A stretch of DNA of 64,000 nt, taken from assembly GCF_005280195.1 (NCBI RefSeq), contig NZ_SZPR01000010.1, positions 62,001 to 126,000 on the forward strand, given 5' to 3'. This document shows, piece after piece, positions 41,828 to 50,148 of the stretch. The translations under genes were made by a program, and so were the position numbers. This DNA comes from Streptomyces galbus (GTDB taxonomy: Bacteria > Actinomycetota > Actinomycetes > Streptomycetales > Streptomycetaceae). The first letter of the stretch is position 1, and each line of letters opens with the position of its first letter. The notes under the pieces were generated by a model that was given only the letters and a program-made list of their open reading frames with translations, had not been told where the DNA came from and ran no database searches.

Positions 41828-41868
41828 GCCATAGGAGATCCAATGGCTGCCATAGCTGCGTCCATTGG
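41828..41868. promoter_or_regulatory. LysR-type operator between LysR and DJ-1-family genes
   Basis: CCAATGG (41840-41846) and CCATTGG (41862-41868) form a 7-bp inverted repeat with 15 bases between; inside are an ATGGC-T-GCCAT dyad (41843-41853) and GCCATAG twice in direct orientation 21 bp apart (41828, 41849), exactly two DNA turns. Good multi-half-site LysR operator architecture, 90-130 bases upstream of the target ATG. Confidence 0.65.
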
Positions 41869-41957
41869 TTTCCCGTGGTGGTCCGTCGCTACGGTCGTGG
41901 GCACACGGACCGACGTCCGCGGCACACCGCAGCTCCACCGATCGTGAAGGACACCCC

Positions 41958-42653
41958 ATGGCCAAGATCCTCTTCGTGATGACCGGCGCCGACTCCCTGA
42001 CGCTCGCCGACGGCACCGGCCACCCCACCGGCTTCTGGGCGGAGGAGGCCGTCGCGCCGTACCGCGCCTTCCGGGCCGCCGGTCACGAGGTGGTCGTCGC
42101 CACGCCCGGCGGGGTCGCGCCGACCGTGGACCGGGCGAGCCTCGCCCCCGAGTTCAACGGCGGCCAGGAGGGCGCCGACCGGGTCGCCGCCGAGCTGGCC
42201 GCGATGACCGAGCTCGCGCGTCCGCTGCGCCTGGAGGACGTGCGCCTCGACGAGTACGCGGCGGTGTTCTACCCCGGCGGGCACGGCCCGATGGAGGACC
42301 TGGCCGTGGACGCCGCCTCCGGACGGCTGCTCGTCGACGCGCTGGCCGCGGGCACGCCGCTGGGCGTGGTCTGCCACGGCCCCGCGGCGCTGCTGGCCGC
42401 GGTCACCGAGAACGGCGCCAACGCCTTCGCCGGGTACCGGGTCGCCGGGTTCACCAACGCCGAGGAGACCCAGGGCGGGCTCGCGCCCCGGCTGAAGTGG
42501 CTGCTGCAGGACCGGCTGACCGAGGCGGGCGTCGAGGTGGTGGAGGGCGAGCCGTGGGCGCCGCACGTCGTGGTGGACCGCACGCTGGTCACCGGCCAGA
42601 ACCCGGCCTCCTCGGCTCCCCTGGCGGACGAGCTGCTGAAGCGGCTCGGCTGA
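41958..42653 (+). CDS. DJ-1/PfpI-superfamily protein (glutamine amidotransferase-like, glyoxalase III-like)
   Basis: 231 residues. The nucleophile elbow is VVCHGPAALL (Cys near 136), and PGGHGPMEDLAVD (near 108) is the typical loop. The N-terminal ILFVMTGADSLTLADGTGHPTGFWAEEAVAPYRAF resembles Hsp31/glyoxalase III-like members. It may degrade methylglyoxal or act as a stress chaperone. It is regulated, if the neighbour rule holds, by the divergent LysR protein. GAAGG ribosome site before ATG 41958. Confidence 0.9.
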   Translation: MAKILFVMTGADSLTLADGTGHPTGFWAEEAVAPYRAFRAAGHEVVVATPGGVAPTVDRASLAPEFNGGQEGADRVAAELAAMTELARPLRLEDVRLDEYAAVFYPGGHGPMEDLAVDAASGRLLVDALAAGTPLGVVCHGPAALLAAVTENGANAFAGYRVAGFTNAEETQGGLAPRLKWLLQDRLTEAGVEVVEGEPWAPHVVVDRTLVTGQNPASSAPLADELLKRLG

Positions 42654-42668
42654 GGGCGGCCCCCCGGG

Positions 42669-43849
42669 TCACTCCTGCCACGGCAGGGGATCGGTGACCC
42701 AGCCCGCTGCCAGCACGAGCCGGGTGTGGCGGTGCAGGGCGAGGAAGCCGAAGGGCCGGTCGAAGGCGGCGCTGATCCGGGTGGTGACGTGGCGGAGGTC
42801 GGGCATGCCTCCGCTCGCCATGCCGAACGCGGTCACCGCGGCGGCCTCGAAGCCCCGCGCCCCGAACCTCGCCACACACCTCTGCTCGGCCGACCCGACG
42901 GCGAGCGGGAAGGCGCTGATGCCGGGGAAGTCCCCGCGCGTGGTGTCCCGGGCCGCCGTGAGCCCGAACACCCGGTGCAACCCGGACAGATCGTGGCTCG
43001 CGTCCAGCGCGTAGGCCGCGGTCGTCACGTCCAGCGACGGTGGCTCGGGCCGCACGCTGCGCACCCTCTCCACCTCCACCCCGGGGCCGACGTGCCCGAG
43101 GGGCAGCAGCGGCCCGGGCACGACCGGATACCGGCCGGCGAGGATGCCGACCCCGGCCCCCAGCACCGTTCCCGGCCCCATGCCCTCCTCACCGAGGAGC
43201 AGGTGCACGTCGAGGGCGTTCTTCCCCAGCACCTTCAGTTCCGTGACGTGTCCGCCGGGTGTCCGCGCCACTCCGATCCGGTCCAGCAGGACGCTGGAAC
43301 GCCGCAGCGCGAGGCGCGGCTCGCCGGCCCAGGGCTCGTACGCCGTCTCCAACGGCCCCTCGCCGAAAGGGCTGAGCCACTGCGTGCGCAGCGCCAGCGC
43401 ACTCGCCAGGACCATCTCGGTGTCCTTCGCCGGCACGACCGGCATGCGGTCGATCAGCCCGCCGGTCCGCTGCGCCGCCCAGGCGTCCAGCGCCCGGCGG
43501 TCGGCGAGGGGGTCGCCGGTGAGCACCCCGTGCGCCTCGGCCGGCAGGCCCGCCGTCCACTGCTCGTTCAGCTCCAGCGTGCGCGTCGTCCACAGCCCAG
43601 GGCGGTGTCCACCCCCCGCAGGGCGCCGAGCGTGGTGAGCAGGTCACGGGCGGCGCCCGCCGCCTGCCCGGCGGGCAGTCCGAGCGCCTCGGACAGCTCG
43701 GCCCGCGCCGGGCCGCCGGCCCCGTCGGCCAGGTGGGCCAGCAGCGGCCACGCCGCTGCTGCCGAGAACACCGTTCCGCCTTGCGAGACGCCCGCCCACC
43801 GGGCGGTCAATCCGTTCACGGCGCGGACCGTGGCCCTCGCGACCCCCAC
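42669..43849 (-). pseudogene. Serpin-family gene broken by a single-base frameshift
   Basis: The N-terminal part (GTG 43849, TVRAVNGLTARWAGVSQGGTVFSAAAAWPLLAHL) stays open only to the stop at 43568, while the continuation LWTTRTLELNEQW and the rest to 42669 read in another frame. The shift point is near 43596, where GGCTGTGG appears to lack one base (GG-CTG-TGG). The distal part has the serpin hinge (RGFEAAAVTAFG, before the reactive loop) and the DRPFGFLAL segment that corresponds to the conserved NRPFLFLI. Serpins inhibit serine proteases by loop insertion. The original protein would have about 390 residues. A sequencing error at this point is the main alternative. Confidence 0.75.
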
Positions 43850-44022
43850 GTCTCCCCCTCACCGGCCCGCCCCGACCGGGGCGACGGACCTCGTCGTCGG
43901 TCCTCATCCTCGGGCAGCCGGTGCCGGCCCCGCCACCGACGTACGGGTCTCCCCGCCGGCCGGCGCGGACGGGTGCCGCCGCGGTCCCGGCGACCCGCAC
44001 GGCCGGCAGCCGTGCCCGACGG

Positions 44023-45063
44023 CTACGACTCGTCGGGTCGCAGGACGACCTTCCCGGCGACCGTGCCCGACTCCGCCAGCCGCAGGGCCTCGGCGACCCG
44101 CGTGAGGGGCAGTTCGGCCGCGATCTGGGCGGTGATCTCGCCGCGCCGCAGCGCCGCGAAGACCTCGGTGAGGTCGGCGCGCAGCCGGGCCCGGAAACGG
44201 CTGCGGCTGAGGGCCTTGCCGGCCCAGACGTTGAAGAAGAAGGCGCGCCGCCCGTTGGGCAGGGCGTTCCACAGCCAGACGCGGCCCAGGAGCTTCAGTA
44301 CCGGCCACTGCTTGGAGCCCTGGTCGTCGCGGGTGGAGGTGGTGCCGTAGGCGACGAGCGTGCCGCCGGGGGCGAGCAGGTGCCAGGAGTCGACGACGCT
44401 GCGGCCGCCGACGTGGTCGAAGACGGCGTCGACGCCGCCGGGGGCGAGTGCACGCACGCGGGCCGGGACGTTCTCGGTGCGGTAGTCGATCGGGGTGACG
44501 CCCCGTTCCCGCAGGGCGGCGTGGTGGCGTGCGGAGGCGGTGCCGATCACCTGCGCGCCGGTGGCCCGCGCGAGCTGGACCAGGACCGAGCCGACCCCTC
44601 CGTTGGCGCCGTGCACGAGGACGGTCTGCCCGGCACGCACGCGCGCCTTGCGGTGGAGCATCTGCCAGGCGGTGATCCCGTTGATCACCAGGGTCTCCGC
44701 CTGGGCGGCGCCGATGCCGACCGGGACCGGGACCACGTCGGCGGCGTCCACGACCAGGTGGCTGGCCCAGCCCCCGACCTTGAGCAGCGCGGCCACCCTG
44801 GTGCCGGTCAGAGCGGCGGGGACGCCCCGGCCCGTGGCGATGACGGTGCCGACCACGTCGTAGCCGGGGACGAACGGGAAGGGCGGCTGGTCGTAGTAGC
44901 GGCCCCTGCGCATCTGCTGTTCGGCGAAGGACACCCCGGTCGCCTCCATGCGGACGACGACCTGGCCCGGCCCGGCGGTGGGCACGGCGGCTCGCCGGAA
45001 CCGCAGCCCCTCCGGCTCGACCGTGCCCGGCAGTACGACCTCCACCATCGTCGCGTCGTTCAT
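44023..45063 (-). CDS. MDR-family zinc-independent NADPH oxidoreductase (quinone-reductase-like)
   Basis: 346 residues. GroES-like domain at about 15-120 (GPGQVVVRMEATGVSFAEQQMRRGRYYDQPPFPFVPGYDVVG) and Rossmann domain at about 125-290 with VLVHGANGGVGSVLVQLA. The Cys zinc ligands of classical alcohol dehydrogenases are missing, and the FAEQQMRRGRY motif is that of quinone oxidoreductases and enoyl reductases. ATG at 45063. Divergent from the TetR gene, whose operator candidates lie in the 175-base gap. Confidence 0.9.
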   Translation of the reverse strand: MNDATMVEVVLPGTVEPEGLRFRRAAVPTAGPGQVVVRMEATGVSFAEQQMRRGRYYDQPPFPFVPGYDVVGTVIATGRGVPAALTGTRVAALLKVGGWASHLVVDAADVVPVPVGIGAAQAETLVINGITAWQMLHRKARVRAGQTVLVHGANGGVGSVLVQLARATGAQVIGTASARHHAALRERGVTPIDYRTENVPARVRALAPGGVDAVFDHVGGRSVVDSWHLLAPGGTLVAYGTTSTRDDQGSKQWPVLKLLGRVWLWNALPNGRRAFFFNVWAGKALSRSRFRARLRADLTEVFAALRRGEITAQIAAELPLTRVAEALRLAESGTVAGKVVLRPDES

Positions 45064-45103
45064 GACGTCCTCCCTCCAGAACCCCGCCAGTTAGTGGCTG
45101 GCG

Positions 45104-45123
45104 CTTCTGTTAGAAGTTATAAC
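45104..45123. promoter_or_regulatory. AT-rich dyads between oxidoreductase and TetR genes
   Basis: CTTCT-GTT-AGAAG (45104-45116) overlaps the palindrome GTTATAAC (45116-45123) in a stretch of low GC content. A TetR operator and overlapping promoters are the simplest explanation. Confidence 0.5.
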
Positions 45124-45238
45124 CGCGCGATAGAGTGACAGTCAAGAGCGGCAGTAATAGGGTCTAACGAAAGAGGCCGGGAACAGCTCCGGTCACGACG
45201 GGGCCCGGCGACCTGGGCCGAGGGAAGGGACGACGCAC

Positions 45239-45886
45239 GTGACCGCTGCGCGCAGGGAGACACCACGCGAGCGCTACCGCACCCAGCTCCGGGCGGAGAT
45301 CAAGGAGCACGCCTGGGAGCAGATCGCCACCGCCGGAGCGCCGGGCCTGTCCCTGAACGCCATCGCCAAGCAGATGGGCATGAGCGGTCCCGCGCTCTAC
45401 CGGTACTTCTCCAGCCGGGACGAACTGATCACCGAGCTGATCCGCGACGCCTACCGCGACCTCGCCGACACCGTCCGCGCCGCGGCGGCCGGGGGCGCCG
45501 ACCTGGCGGGACTGGGACGGGCGCTGCGCACCTGGGCCCTGACGGACCCCCAGCGCTACTTCCTCATCTACGGAACGCCGATCCCGGGCTACCACGCCCC
45601 CGACGACGTCACGCAGACCGCCTCCCTCATCATGGAGTGCCTCCTGGACGCCGCCCGGTCGTCCGGCCGGGACGTCGCGGACGACGACCCGGTACGGGCG
45701 CACCTCGCCGCACACCGGCAGTGGGCCGGCGACCACCCGGCGGACGCGGCCACCCTGCACCGGGCCCTGCTGTTCTGGAGCCGCCTGCACGGCATCCTGT
45801 CGCTGGAGCTCGCGGGCCACTTCACCGGCATGGGCCTCGACCCGGCGGAGCTGTTCGCGAGCGAACTGCGCGCGCTGACCCGATGA
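45239..45886 (+). CDS. TetR/AcrR-family regulator with WHG-type domain
   Basis: 215 residues. The TetR helix-turn-helix is at residues about 18-62 (KEHAWEQIATAGAPGLSLNAIAKQMGMSGPALYRYFSSRDELI), and the C-terminal domain has RTWALTDPQRYFLIYGTPIPGY, the WHG-like pattern. GTG at 45239. Divergent from the oxidoreductase it probably represses. The STAS gene overlaps its end by 4 bases if the ATG 45883 is used. Confidence 0.92.
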   Translation: MTAARRETPRERYRTQLRAEIKEHAWEQIATAGAPGLSLNAIAKQMGMSGPALYRYFSSRDELITELIRDAYRDLADTVRAAAAGGADLAGLGRALRTWALTDPQRYFLIYGTPIPGYHAPDDVTQTASLIMECLLDAARSSGRDVADDDPVRAHLAAHRQWAGDHPADAATLHRALLFWSRLHGILSLELAGHFTGMGLDPAELFASELRALTR

Positions 45887-45978
45887 CCCTCTGCGGGTGC
45901 ATCCGATCGGTGCGGCGGACCGGAACACAGCCGACGACCTTCCGCCCGGGAACGGACCTCACCCCCATCGAGGAGACG

Positions 45979-46344
45979 GTGACCCCCATCGACGACGCCG
46001 ACCGGTCCGCCCGGCGGCTCCGCGCCGAGCAGCGCATCGCCGCCGGCATCCGTGTCGTGTCCCTGCACGGCGAGATCGACCACAACGCCAAGGACCTGCT
46101 CCGCGAGTCCCTCGGCCCGCTCGACGCGCGCCCCGCGCACATCGTGGCGGACCTCGGCGGGGTCACCTTCCTGGACTCCAGCGGCATCACCGTGCTCATC
46201 GCCGCCCACCAGCAGATCGTCGACGCGGGCGGCTGGCTGCGCATCGCCGCCGCTAAGGACATGGTGCGGGAGGTCCTGCACCTGGTCACCGTCGACGCCG
46301 TCATCGCCTGCTACCCCACTGTCGAGCAGGCCCTGTCCGGCTGA
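45979..46344 (+). CDS. STAS-domain anti-sigma factor antagonist
   Basis: 121 residues from GTG 45979 (AGGAG three bases upstream); a longer form from ATG 45883 overlaps the tetR stop (ATGA) and adds 32 residues. The STAS fold shows GIRVVSLHGEIDHNAKDLLRESL at residues 23-45 and the phosphorylation motif FLDSSGITVLIAA with the target Ser near 67. It would bind an HATPase anti-sigma factor when unphosphorylated. The adjacent SpoIIE phosphatase probably dephosphorylates it. A short spacer to the next gene (119 bases) is consistent with one unit. Confidence 0.9.
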   Translation: MTPIDDADRSARRLRAEQRIAAGIRVVSLHGEIDHNAKDLLRESLGPLDARPAHIVADLGGVTFLDSSGITVLIAAHQQIVDAGGWLRIAAAKDMVREVLHLVTVDAVIACYPTVEQALSG

Positions 46345-46463
46345 GGCGGACCACCGGCCGCGCAGCCGCGCTCTCCCCCGCCGGAGCATCAAGCCGGCCT
46401 CCGGGGGGACACTGGCAGGGACGCAGCCCTCTCCGGGAAGCGTCGACGCACCGAGGGAAGAGG

Positions 46464-47729
46464 ATGCCGGCGGTGGAGGACACGAGGACCGACGCACGGC
46501 GGATGCTGGAGGGCCTGCTGGCCGCCAGCCACCTGATGCCCCTCGAGATGGTGCCCGCCCGGGTCACCGAGCACGCGGCGGCGGCCGGGCTGACCGAGGT
46601 GTCGATCTACATCGCCGACCTGCAGGGCAACGTCCTGCGGCTGCTGACCGGGAATGAGGGCACCGGCGCGACCGGGCCTGGCCCGGAGGCCGAGCTGAAG
46701 GTGGAGGGGACCCTGCCGGGGCGGGCCTACCAGTACGTCGAGGTGCTGGCCGACCGCTCCGCCGAGGCACGGGAGCACCGGTGGTGGGTGCCGCTGCTGG
46801 ACGGCACCGAGCGCATCGGCGTCCTGCGGATCACCACGGCCGACGACACCGCACGGACACGACGGGACATGACGGCGCTGGCCTCCCTGGTCGCGCTGAT
46901 CGTGGTGAGCAAGCGCGGCCACAGCGACGCCTACGCACGGCTGATCCGCGCGGAGCCGATGAACATCGCCGCCGAGATGCAGTGGCACCTGATGCCGCCG
47001 CGCAGCTACGCCGACGGGCGGGTGGTGATCTCCGCGGCGATGGAGCCCGCCTACCGCATCAGCGGCGACGCGTTCGACTACGCGACGGCCGGGCCGGTCG
47101 CGCACCTGTCGATCTTCGACGCCATGGGGCACGACACCGCCGCCGGGCTCAGCGCCAACCTCGCCATGGCCGCCTGCCGCAACTCCCGCCGACAGGACGC
47201 CGGCCTGGTCGAGATCACCGAGCGGATCGAGCGGGCCCTGATCGAACAGTACGGGCAGACCCGCTACGTGACCGGGATCGTGGCCGACCTCGACACCGCC
47301 TCCGGCACGCTGACCTGGGTCAACCGCGGTCACCACCCGCCGGTGGTCATCCGCGGCGGGCGGTGGAGCAGCGAGCTGCGCTGCCGGCCGGCCCACCCCA
47401 TGGGCACCAACCTCGGTCTGGAGGCGCGCCTGTGCCGTGAACAGCTCGAACCCGGCGACCGGATCGTGTTCTACACCGACGGCATCACCGAGGCCCGGGG
47501 CGCGGGGGACACGGAGTTCGGGCTGGAGCGGTTCGTGGACTTCCTGCTGCGCCACCACGCCGACGGCCTCCCCGTGCCGGAGACCCTGCGCCGGCTCGTG
47601 CACGCCGTGCTGGAGTACCACGGCGGCCGGCTCAACGACGACGCCACCGTGCTGGTGTGCGAATGGCTCGGCCCCGACCCCGACACCACCGCCGAAGCCG
47701 CGGCCCTGACCGGCCTGACCCCACCGTGA
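46464..47729 (+). CDS. GAF-like/SpoIIE (PP2C-type) phosphatase
   Basis: 421 residues. An N-terminal sensor region (1-150) looks like a GAF-type domain (AAAAGLTEVSIYIADLQGNVLRLL, then HRWWVPLLDGTERIGVLRI). The PP2C domain is at about 170-400: Asp in SGDAFDYA, FDAMGHDTAAGLSANLAM, VFYTDGITEARG and LNDDATVLVCEW, all metal-binding Asp positions. It dephosphorylates STAS proteins. Starts at ATG 46464 with GAGG upstream. Two residues differ from the usual GGDWYD, giving GDAFDY. Confidence 0.92.
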   Translation: MPAVEDTRTDARRMLEGLLAASHLMPLEMVPARVTEHAAAAGLTEVSIYIADLQGNVLRLLTGNEGTGATGPGPEAELKVEGTLPGRAYQYVEVLADRSAEAREHRWWVPLLDGTERIGVLRITTADDTARTRRDMTALASLVALIVVSKRGHSDAYARLIRAEPMNIAAEMQWHLMPPRSYADGRVVISAAMEPAYRISGDAFDYATAGPVAHLSIFDAMGHDTAAGLSANLAMAACRNSRRQDAGLVEITERIERALIEQYGQTRYVTGIVADLDTASGTLTWVNRGHHPPVVIRGGRWSSELRCRPAHPMGTNLGLEARLCREQLEPGDRIVFYTDGITEARGAGDTEFGLERFVDFLLRHHADGLPVPETLRRLVHAVLEYHGGRLNDDATVLVCEWLGPDPDTTAEAAALTGLTPP

Positions 47730-47735
47730 CCCCCG

Positions 47736-47775
47736 CCCTCCCGGCGGGCCCGCGGGGATGCGGGACGCGGGAGGG
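47736..47775. terminator. Hairpin terminator after the SpoIIE gene
   Basis: CCCTCCCG (47736-47743) pairs with CGGGAGGG (47768-47775) around a 24-base loop with inner pairing; begins seven bases after the stop. Confidence 0.65.
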
Positions 47776-47935
47776 CCGGAGAACTCCCCCTGATCGCGGA
47801 CGGCATCGGGCTGCCGGGCGCGGTCCATGTCCGGCACCCGGCCCAGCCGGACGGAGACGCGCACCCGGCCGGGGCGGGCTCGGGCGGTGGGCGGCCGGCG
47901 ACCGCAGGCACGTCAGGGGTGCCCGGGAGCCCCGG

Positions 47936-48217
47936 TCAGCCCTTGCGGCGGAGCGCCAGCCACGTCACCAGGACCACACCGGCGGCCACCAGCACCACCG
48001 TGCGGTTGTCGCGGGCCAGTCGGGCCGCGGTGGCCGTCAGGTCCCCCGCTGTGCGCGTGGCTTGGTCCCTGACCTCGGAGGCCTTCTCCCGCGCGCGTGC
48101 CTTGACGTCGGCCTTCGCCGCCAACGCCTCGACGGTGCGGCCGAGTTCGGCCCTGGTCCGCTCGACCTGCTGCCGGAGTTCCTCGGGGCCGGGGGACTTG
48201 TCGCTGGGCTGAGTCAT
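47936..48217 (-). CDS. DUF3618-like membrane protein
   Basis: 93 residues. A helical N-terminal segment (PEELRQQVERTRAELGRTVEALAAKADVKARAREKASEVRDQATRTAGDL) is the family signature, followed by one membrane helix (TVVLVAAGVVLVTWLAL) and a basic end. Such proteins often stand beside phage-holin-like and Asp23-like stress proteins, but none is visible next to it here. Function unknown. Confidence 0.87.
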   Translation of the reverse strand: MTQPSDKSPGPEELRQQVERTRAELGRTVEALAAKADVKARAREKASEVRDQATRTAGDLTATAARLARDNRTVVLVAAGVVLVTWLALRRKG

Positions 48218-48496
48218 CGTCGGGCACTCTCCTCGGTCTCGGCCGCATCGGCCTGCATGTCTCTCGACCGCCCGCCAGGTCCCGGGCGGGCGGCCTGCCG
48301 CACCCGCATCCTGTACCCGTGACCGGCCGTTTCACAGGCGCCGTCGGCCGGCCGGCGAGGGGGCGCGCGGCGGTGCCTCGACCGGGCGGCCCCGGCACCG
48401 CCGCGCGATACTGAGGACTCCGGGCCGCCCGGCGGCAGTTCCGGCCCGTGCCGGGGCACCCCGGCCCGCGAGGTGCTCGCTGACAGGGAGGGTGCC
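48218..48496. other. Intergenic region, no gene seen
   Basis: About 280 bases upstream of the MFS remnant, leftward promoter of the DUF3618 gene on one side and a GGGAGGG ribosome site for a GTG at 48497 on the other. A GCCCGCC / GGCGGGC pair lies near 48272-48293. Confidence 0.5.
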
Positions 48497-48999
48497 GTGG
48501 CGACCACACGGGGCTGGTGCTGCTGGTGTTCGGGGCGGCCACCGTCGCCGGGATCTGGGCGACGGGCCTGGTGGTGGACCGCCGCCCCCGGCTCGCCCTG
48601 CTGACCGCGCTCACGCTGTGCGCGGGGCTCATGGTCGTGCTGGGCCGGTGGGCCGGGGAGCCGGTCGTGCTGCTCGGGGCGGTCGCCCTGTGGGGCGGGG
48701 CGTTCGGCGGGGCGCCGACCCTGATCCAGACGGCCCTGGTCGACGCGTCGGGACCGGCCGCGGCGGACGTGGCCACGTCGCTCCAGGCGACCGTGTACAA
48801 CGCGGGCATCGCGGGCGGCTCCCTGACCGGGGGGCTCGTCCTGGAGGGGGCGGGCGCCGGGGCACTGCCGTGGACGGCGCTGCCGCTGCTGGTCGTCGCG
48901 CCGGCGGTGGTCGCGGGGGCACGGCGCACGGCGTTCCCGGCCCGCCGCGGAGACGACCGGACGGCCCGGCCGCGGCCCGGTACGGGGGCGGCCGGGTGA
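48497..48999 (+). pseudogene. MFS transporter with internal deletion
   Basis: A good ribosome site (GGGAGGG) and GTG at 48497 begin a frame (GTG GCG ACC ACA) that runs out of register with the rest. From about 48505 a different frame gives HTGLVLLVFGAATVAGIWATGLVVDRRPR and continues to 48999, about 165 residues that resemble helices 7-12 of a 12-helix DHA1-type MFS protein. The first half of the transporter is missing, and the join shifts the frame. The simplest history is a large internal deletion that fused the 5' end with the distal half. The encoded protein cannot be a complete transporter. Confidence 0.7.
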
Positions 49000-49160
49000 C
49001 TCCGCCGCACCGGGACGGCACGAGGGCCCCGCCGGACAGTGCGTTCCCGGCCCGCCGCGGACCCGGCCGAGTGCCCCGACTGCGGCCCGGCGCGGGGGGG
49101 GGCCAGGTGACTCGTCCGCCCTGAGAGACGGCACGAGGGCCCCGCCGGACACTGTGTTCC
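48925..49160. repeat. Imperfect tandem duplication (about 111-113 bp unit)
   Basis: Two copies: one from about 48931, the next from about 49041. They share GCGTTCCCGGCCCGCCGCGG (110 bases apart), GCGGCCCGG (110 apart), GGTGACT (about 111 apart) and the ACGGCACGAGGGCCCCGCCGG segment (113 apart). The repeat covers the end of the MFS remnant and the 5' arm of the chaplin terminator, so the first copy holds only half of the hairpin. Confidence 0.8.
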
Positions 49161-49174
49161 GGCGGGGCCCTCGT
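49133..49174. terminator. Terminator of the chaplin gene
   Basis: 17-bp perfect stem (49133-49149 with 49158-49174) with 8-base loop CACTGTGT, ending 12 bases from the stop of the leftward chaplin gene. Its left arm is duplicated at 49020-49036 without the right arm. Confidence 0.88.
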
Positions 49175-49185
49175 AGGGGGGTGGG

Positions 49186-49875
49186 TCAGGCACGGCCCGT
49201 GGTGCGGAAGCGCCGGTACAGGGCGGCTCCGGCCAGGACCAGGGCCCCGCTGCCCGCCAGCGCGGGGAAGGTGGCGTCGGCGCCCGTGCTGGCCAGGGCC
49301 GTCACCACCTCGGACTGCGCCTCGCTCCGCTCGCCGGACGCGGCCTGGGCGGCCGGCTCGGGCTCGTGCTCGGGTGCCGAGGGCACGTGCCGGGGCGGCT
49401 GCGCCGCGGGCTCCTGCGGGGAGGCGGGCTCCTCGCCGTGCGTGTCGCCGGGGCCGTTCACGGACGTGTTGCCCAGGACCGGGTTCCCGATGCCGACGAC
49501 GTCCACCGTGTTGCCGCTGACGTTCACCGGCAGATCGACGGGGAGCTGGACGCCGTCGCCGGAGACCAGGCCCGGCGACTGGGCCGCCTCGGCGTCCGCG
49601 GCCGCACCCGAGGAGGCGTGCTCGTCGCCACCGCCGCCGGTGTTGGCGCAGGTGTTGCCCGCCGCCGGGTTCAGCAGTCCCACCACGTTCACGGTGTTCC
49701 CGCACACGTTCACCGGCACGTCCACCGGTAGCTGGATGGCGTTGCCACTGGCCGCGCCGGGCGAGCCGACCGCAGCCGCGTCCGCCGAGGAGTCGGCGTG
49801 CGCCGGCATCACCACGGCCATCGCGCCGGAGGCGGCGGCGAAGGCGATCACCCCGTTTCGGGCAACCCGTCTCAT
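49186..49875 (-). CDS. Long chaplin with two chaplin domains and LAxTG sortase signal
   Basis: 229 residues. Signal peptide 1-28 (ending PAHA). Chaplin domain 1 (about 38-85) reads NAIQLPVDVPVNVCGNTVNVVGLLNPAAGNTCAN, with two Cys for the usual disulfide. Domain 2 (about 100-145) has NVSGNTVDVVGIGNPVLGNTSVN, Ser in both Cys positions, so no disulfide. A Glu/Pro/Ala-rich wall-spanning linker follows, then LASTG at 194, a hydrophobic helix and RRFR, the LAxTG signal for class E sortases. Long chaplins coat aerial hyphae and anchor the short ones. ATG at 49875, with AGGG upstream, is preferred to an ATG nine codons upstream. Confidence 0.9.
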   Translation of the reverse strand: MRRVARNGVIAFAAASGAMAVVMPAHADSSADAAAVGSPGAASGNAIQLPVDVPVNVCGNTVNVVGLLNPAAGNTCANTGGGGDEHASSGAAADAEAAQSPGLVSGDGVQLPVDLPVNVSGNTVDVVGIGNPVLGNTSVNGPGDTHGEEPASPQEPAAQPPRHVPSAPEHEPEPAAQAASGERSEAQSEVVTALASTGADATFPALAGSGALVLAGAALYRRFRTTGRA

Positions 49876-50148
49876 AGGTCCCTGCCTTCCAGACATCGTC
49901 ACGGGCCCGTCGCCCGCATCAGGTAGAACGCGGGCGAAGCGGTCCAGTAATGGCCGATCGCCCTTTCACCCCATCGGGCGGCCAGCCGCTCCGACTGTCG
50001 GGAAATCGGCTGAACCGGTGCACCCGCGAGGTCCTGACCACGGGCTGTCGCGCTGCGTCACCCGTCCGGAGGCGGCCCCGGGTGAGCCCGCCTATCGTGA
50101 GCGAGGGCGCCGGTTCCCGACCGACGACGGGGCGTCCGGGAGGCACTG

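Noticed and set aside
42669..43526. Treating the distal serpin frame as an intact short gene
   Set aside because: Its N-terminal third is encoded in another frame just upstream, so it is part of a broken gene rather than a separate one.
47776..47935. Extra reading frame after SpoIIE
   Set aside because: Frames are Gly/Pro/Arg-rich without conserved motif; no start with ribosome site.
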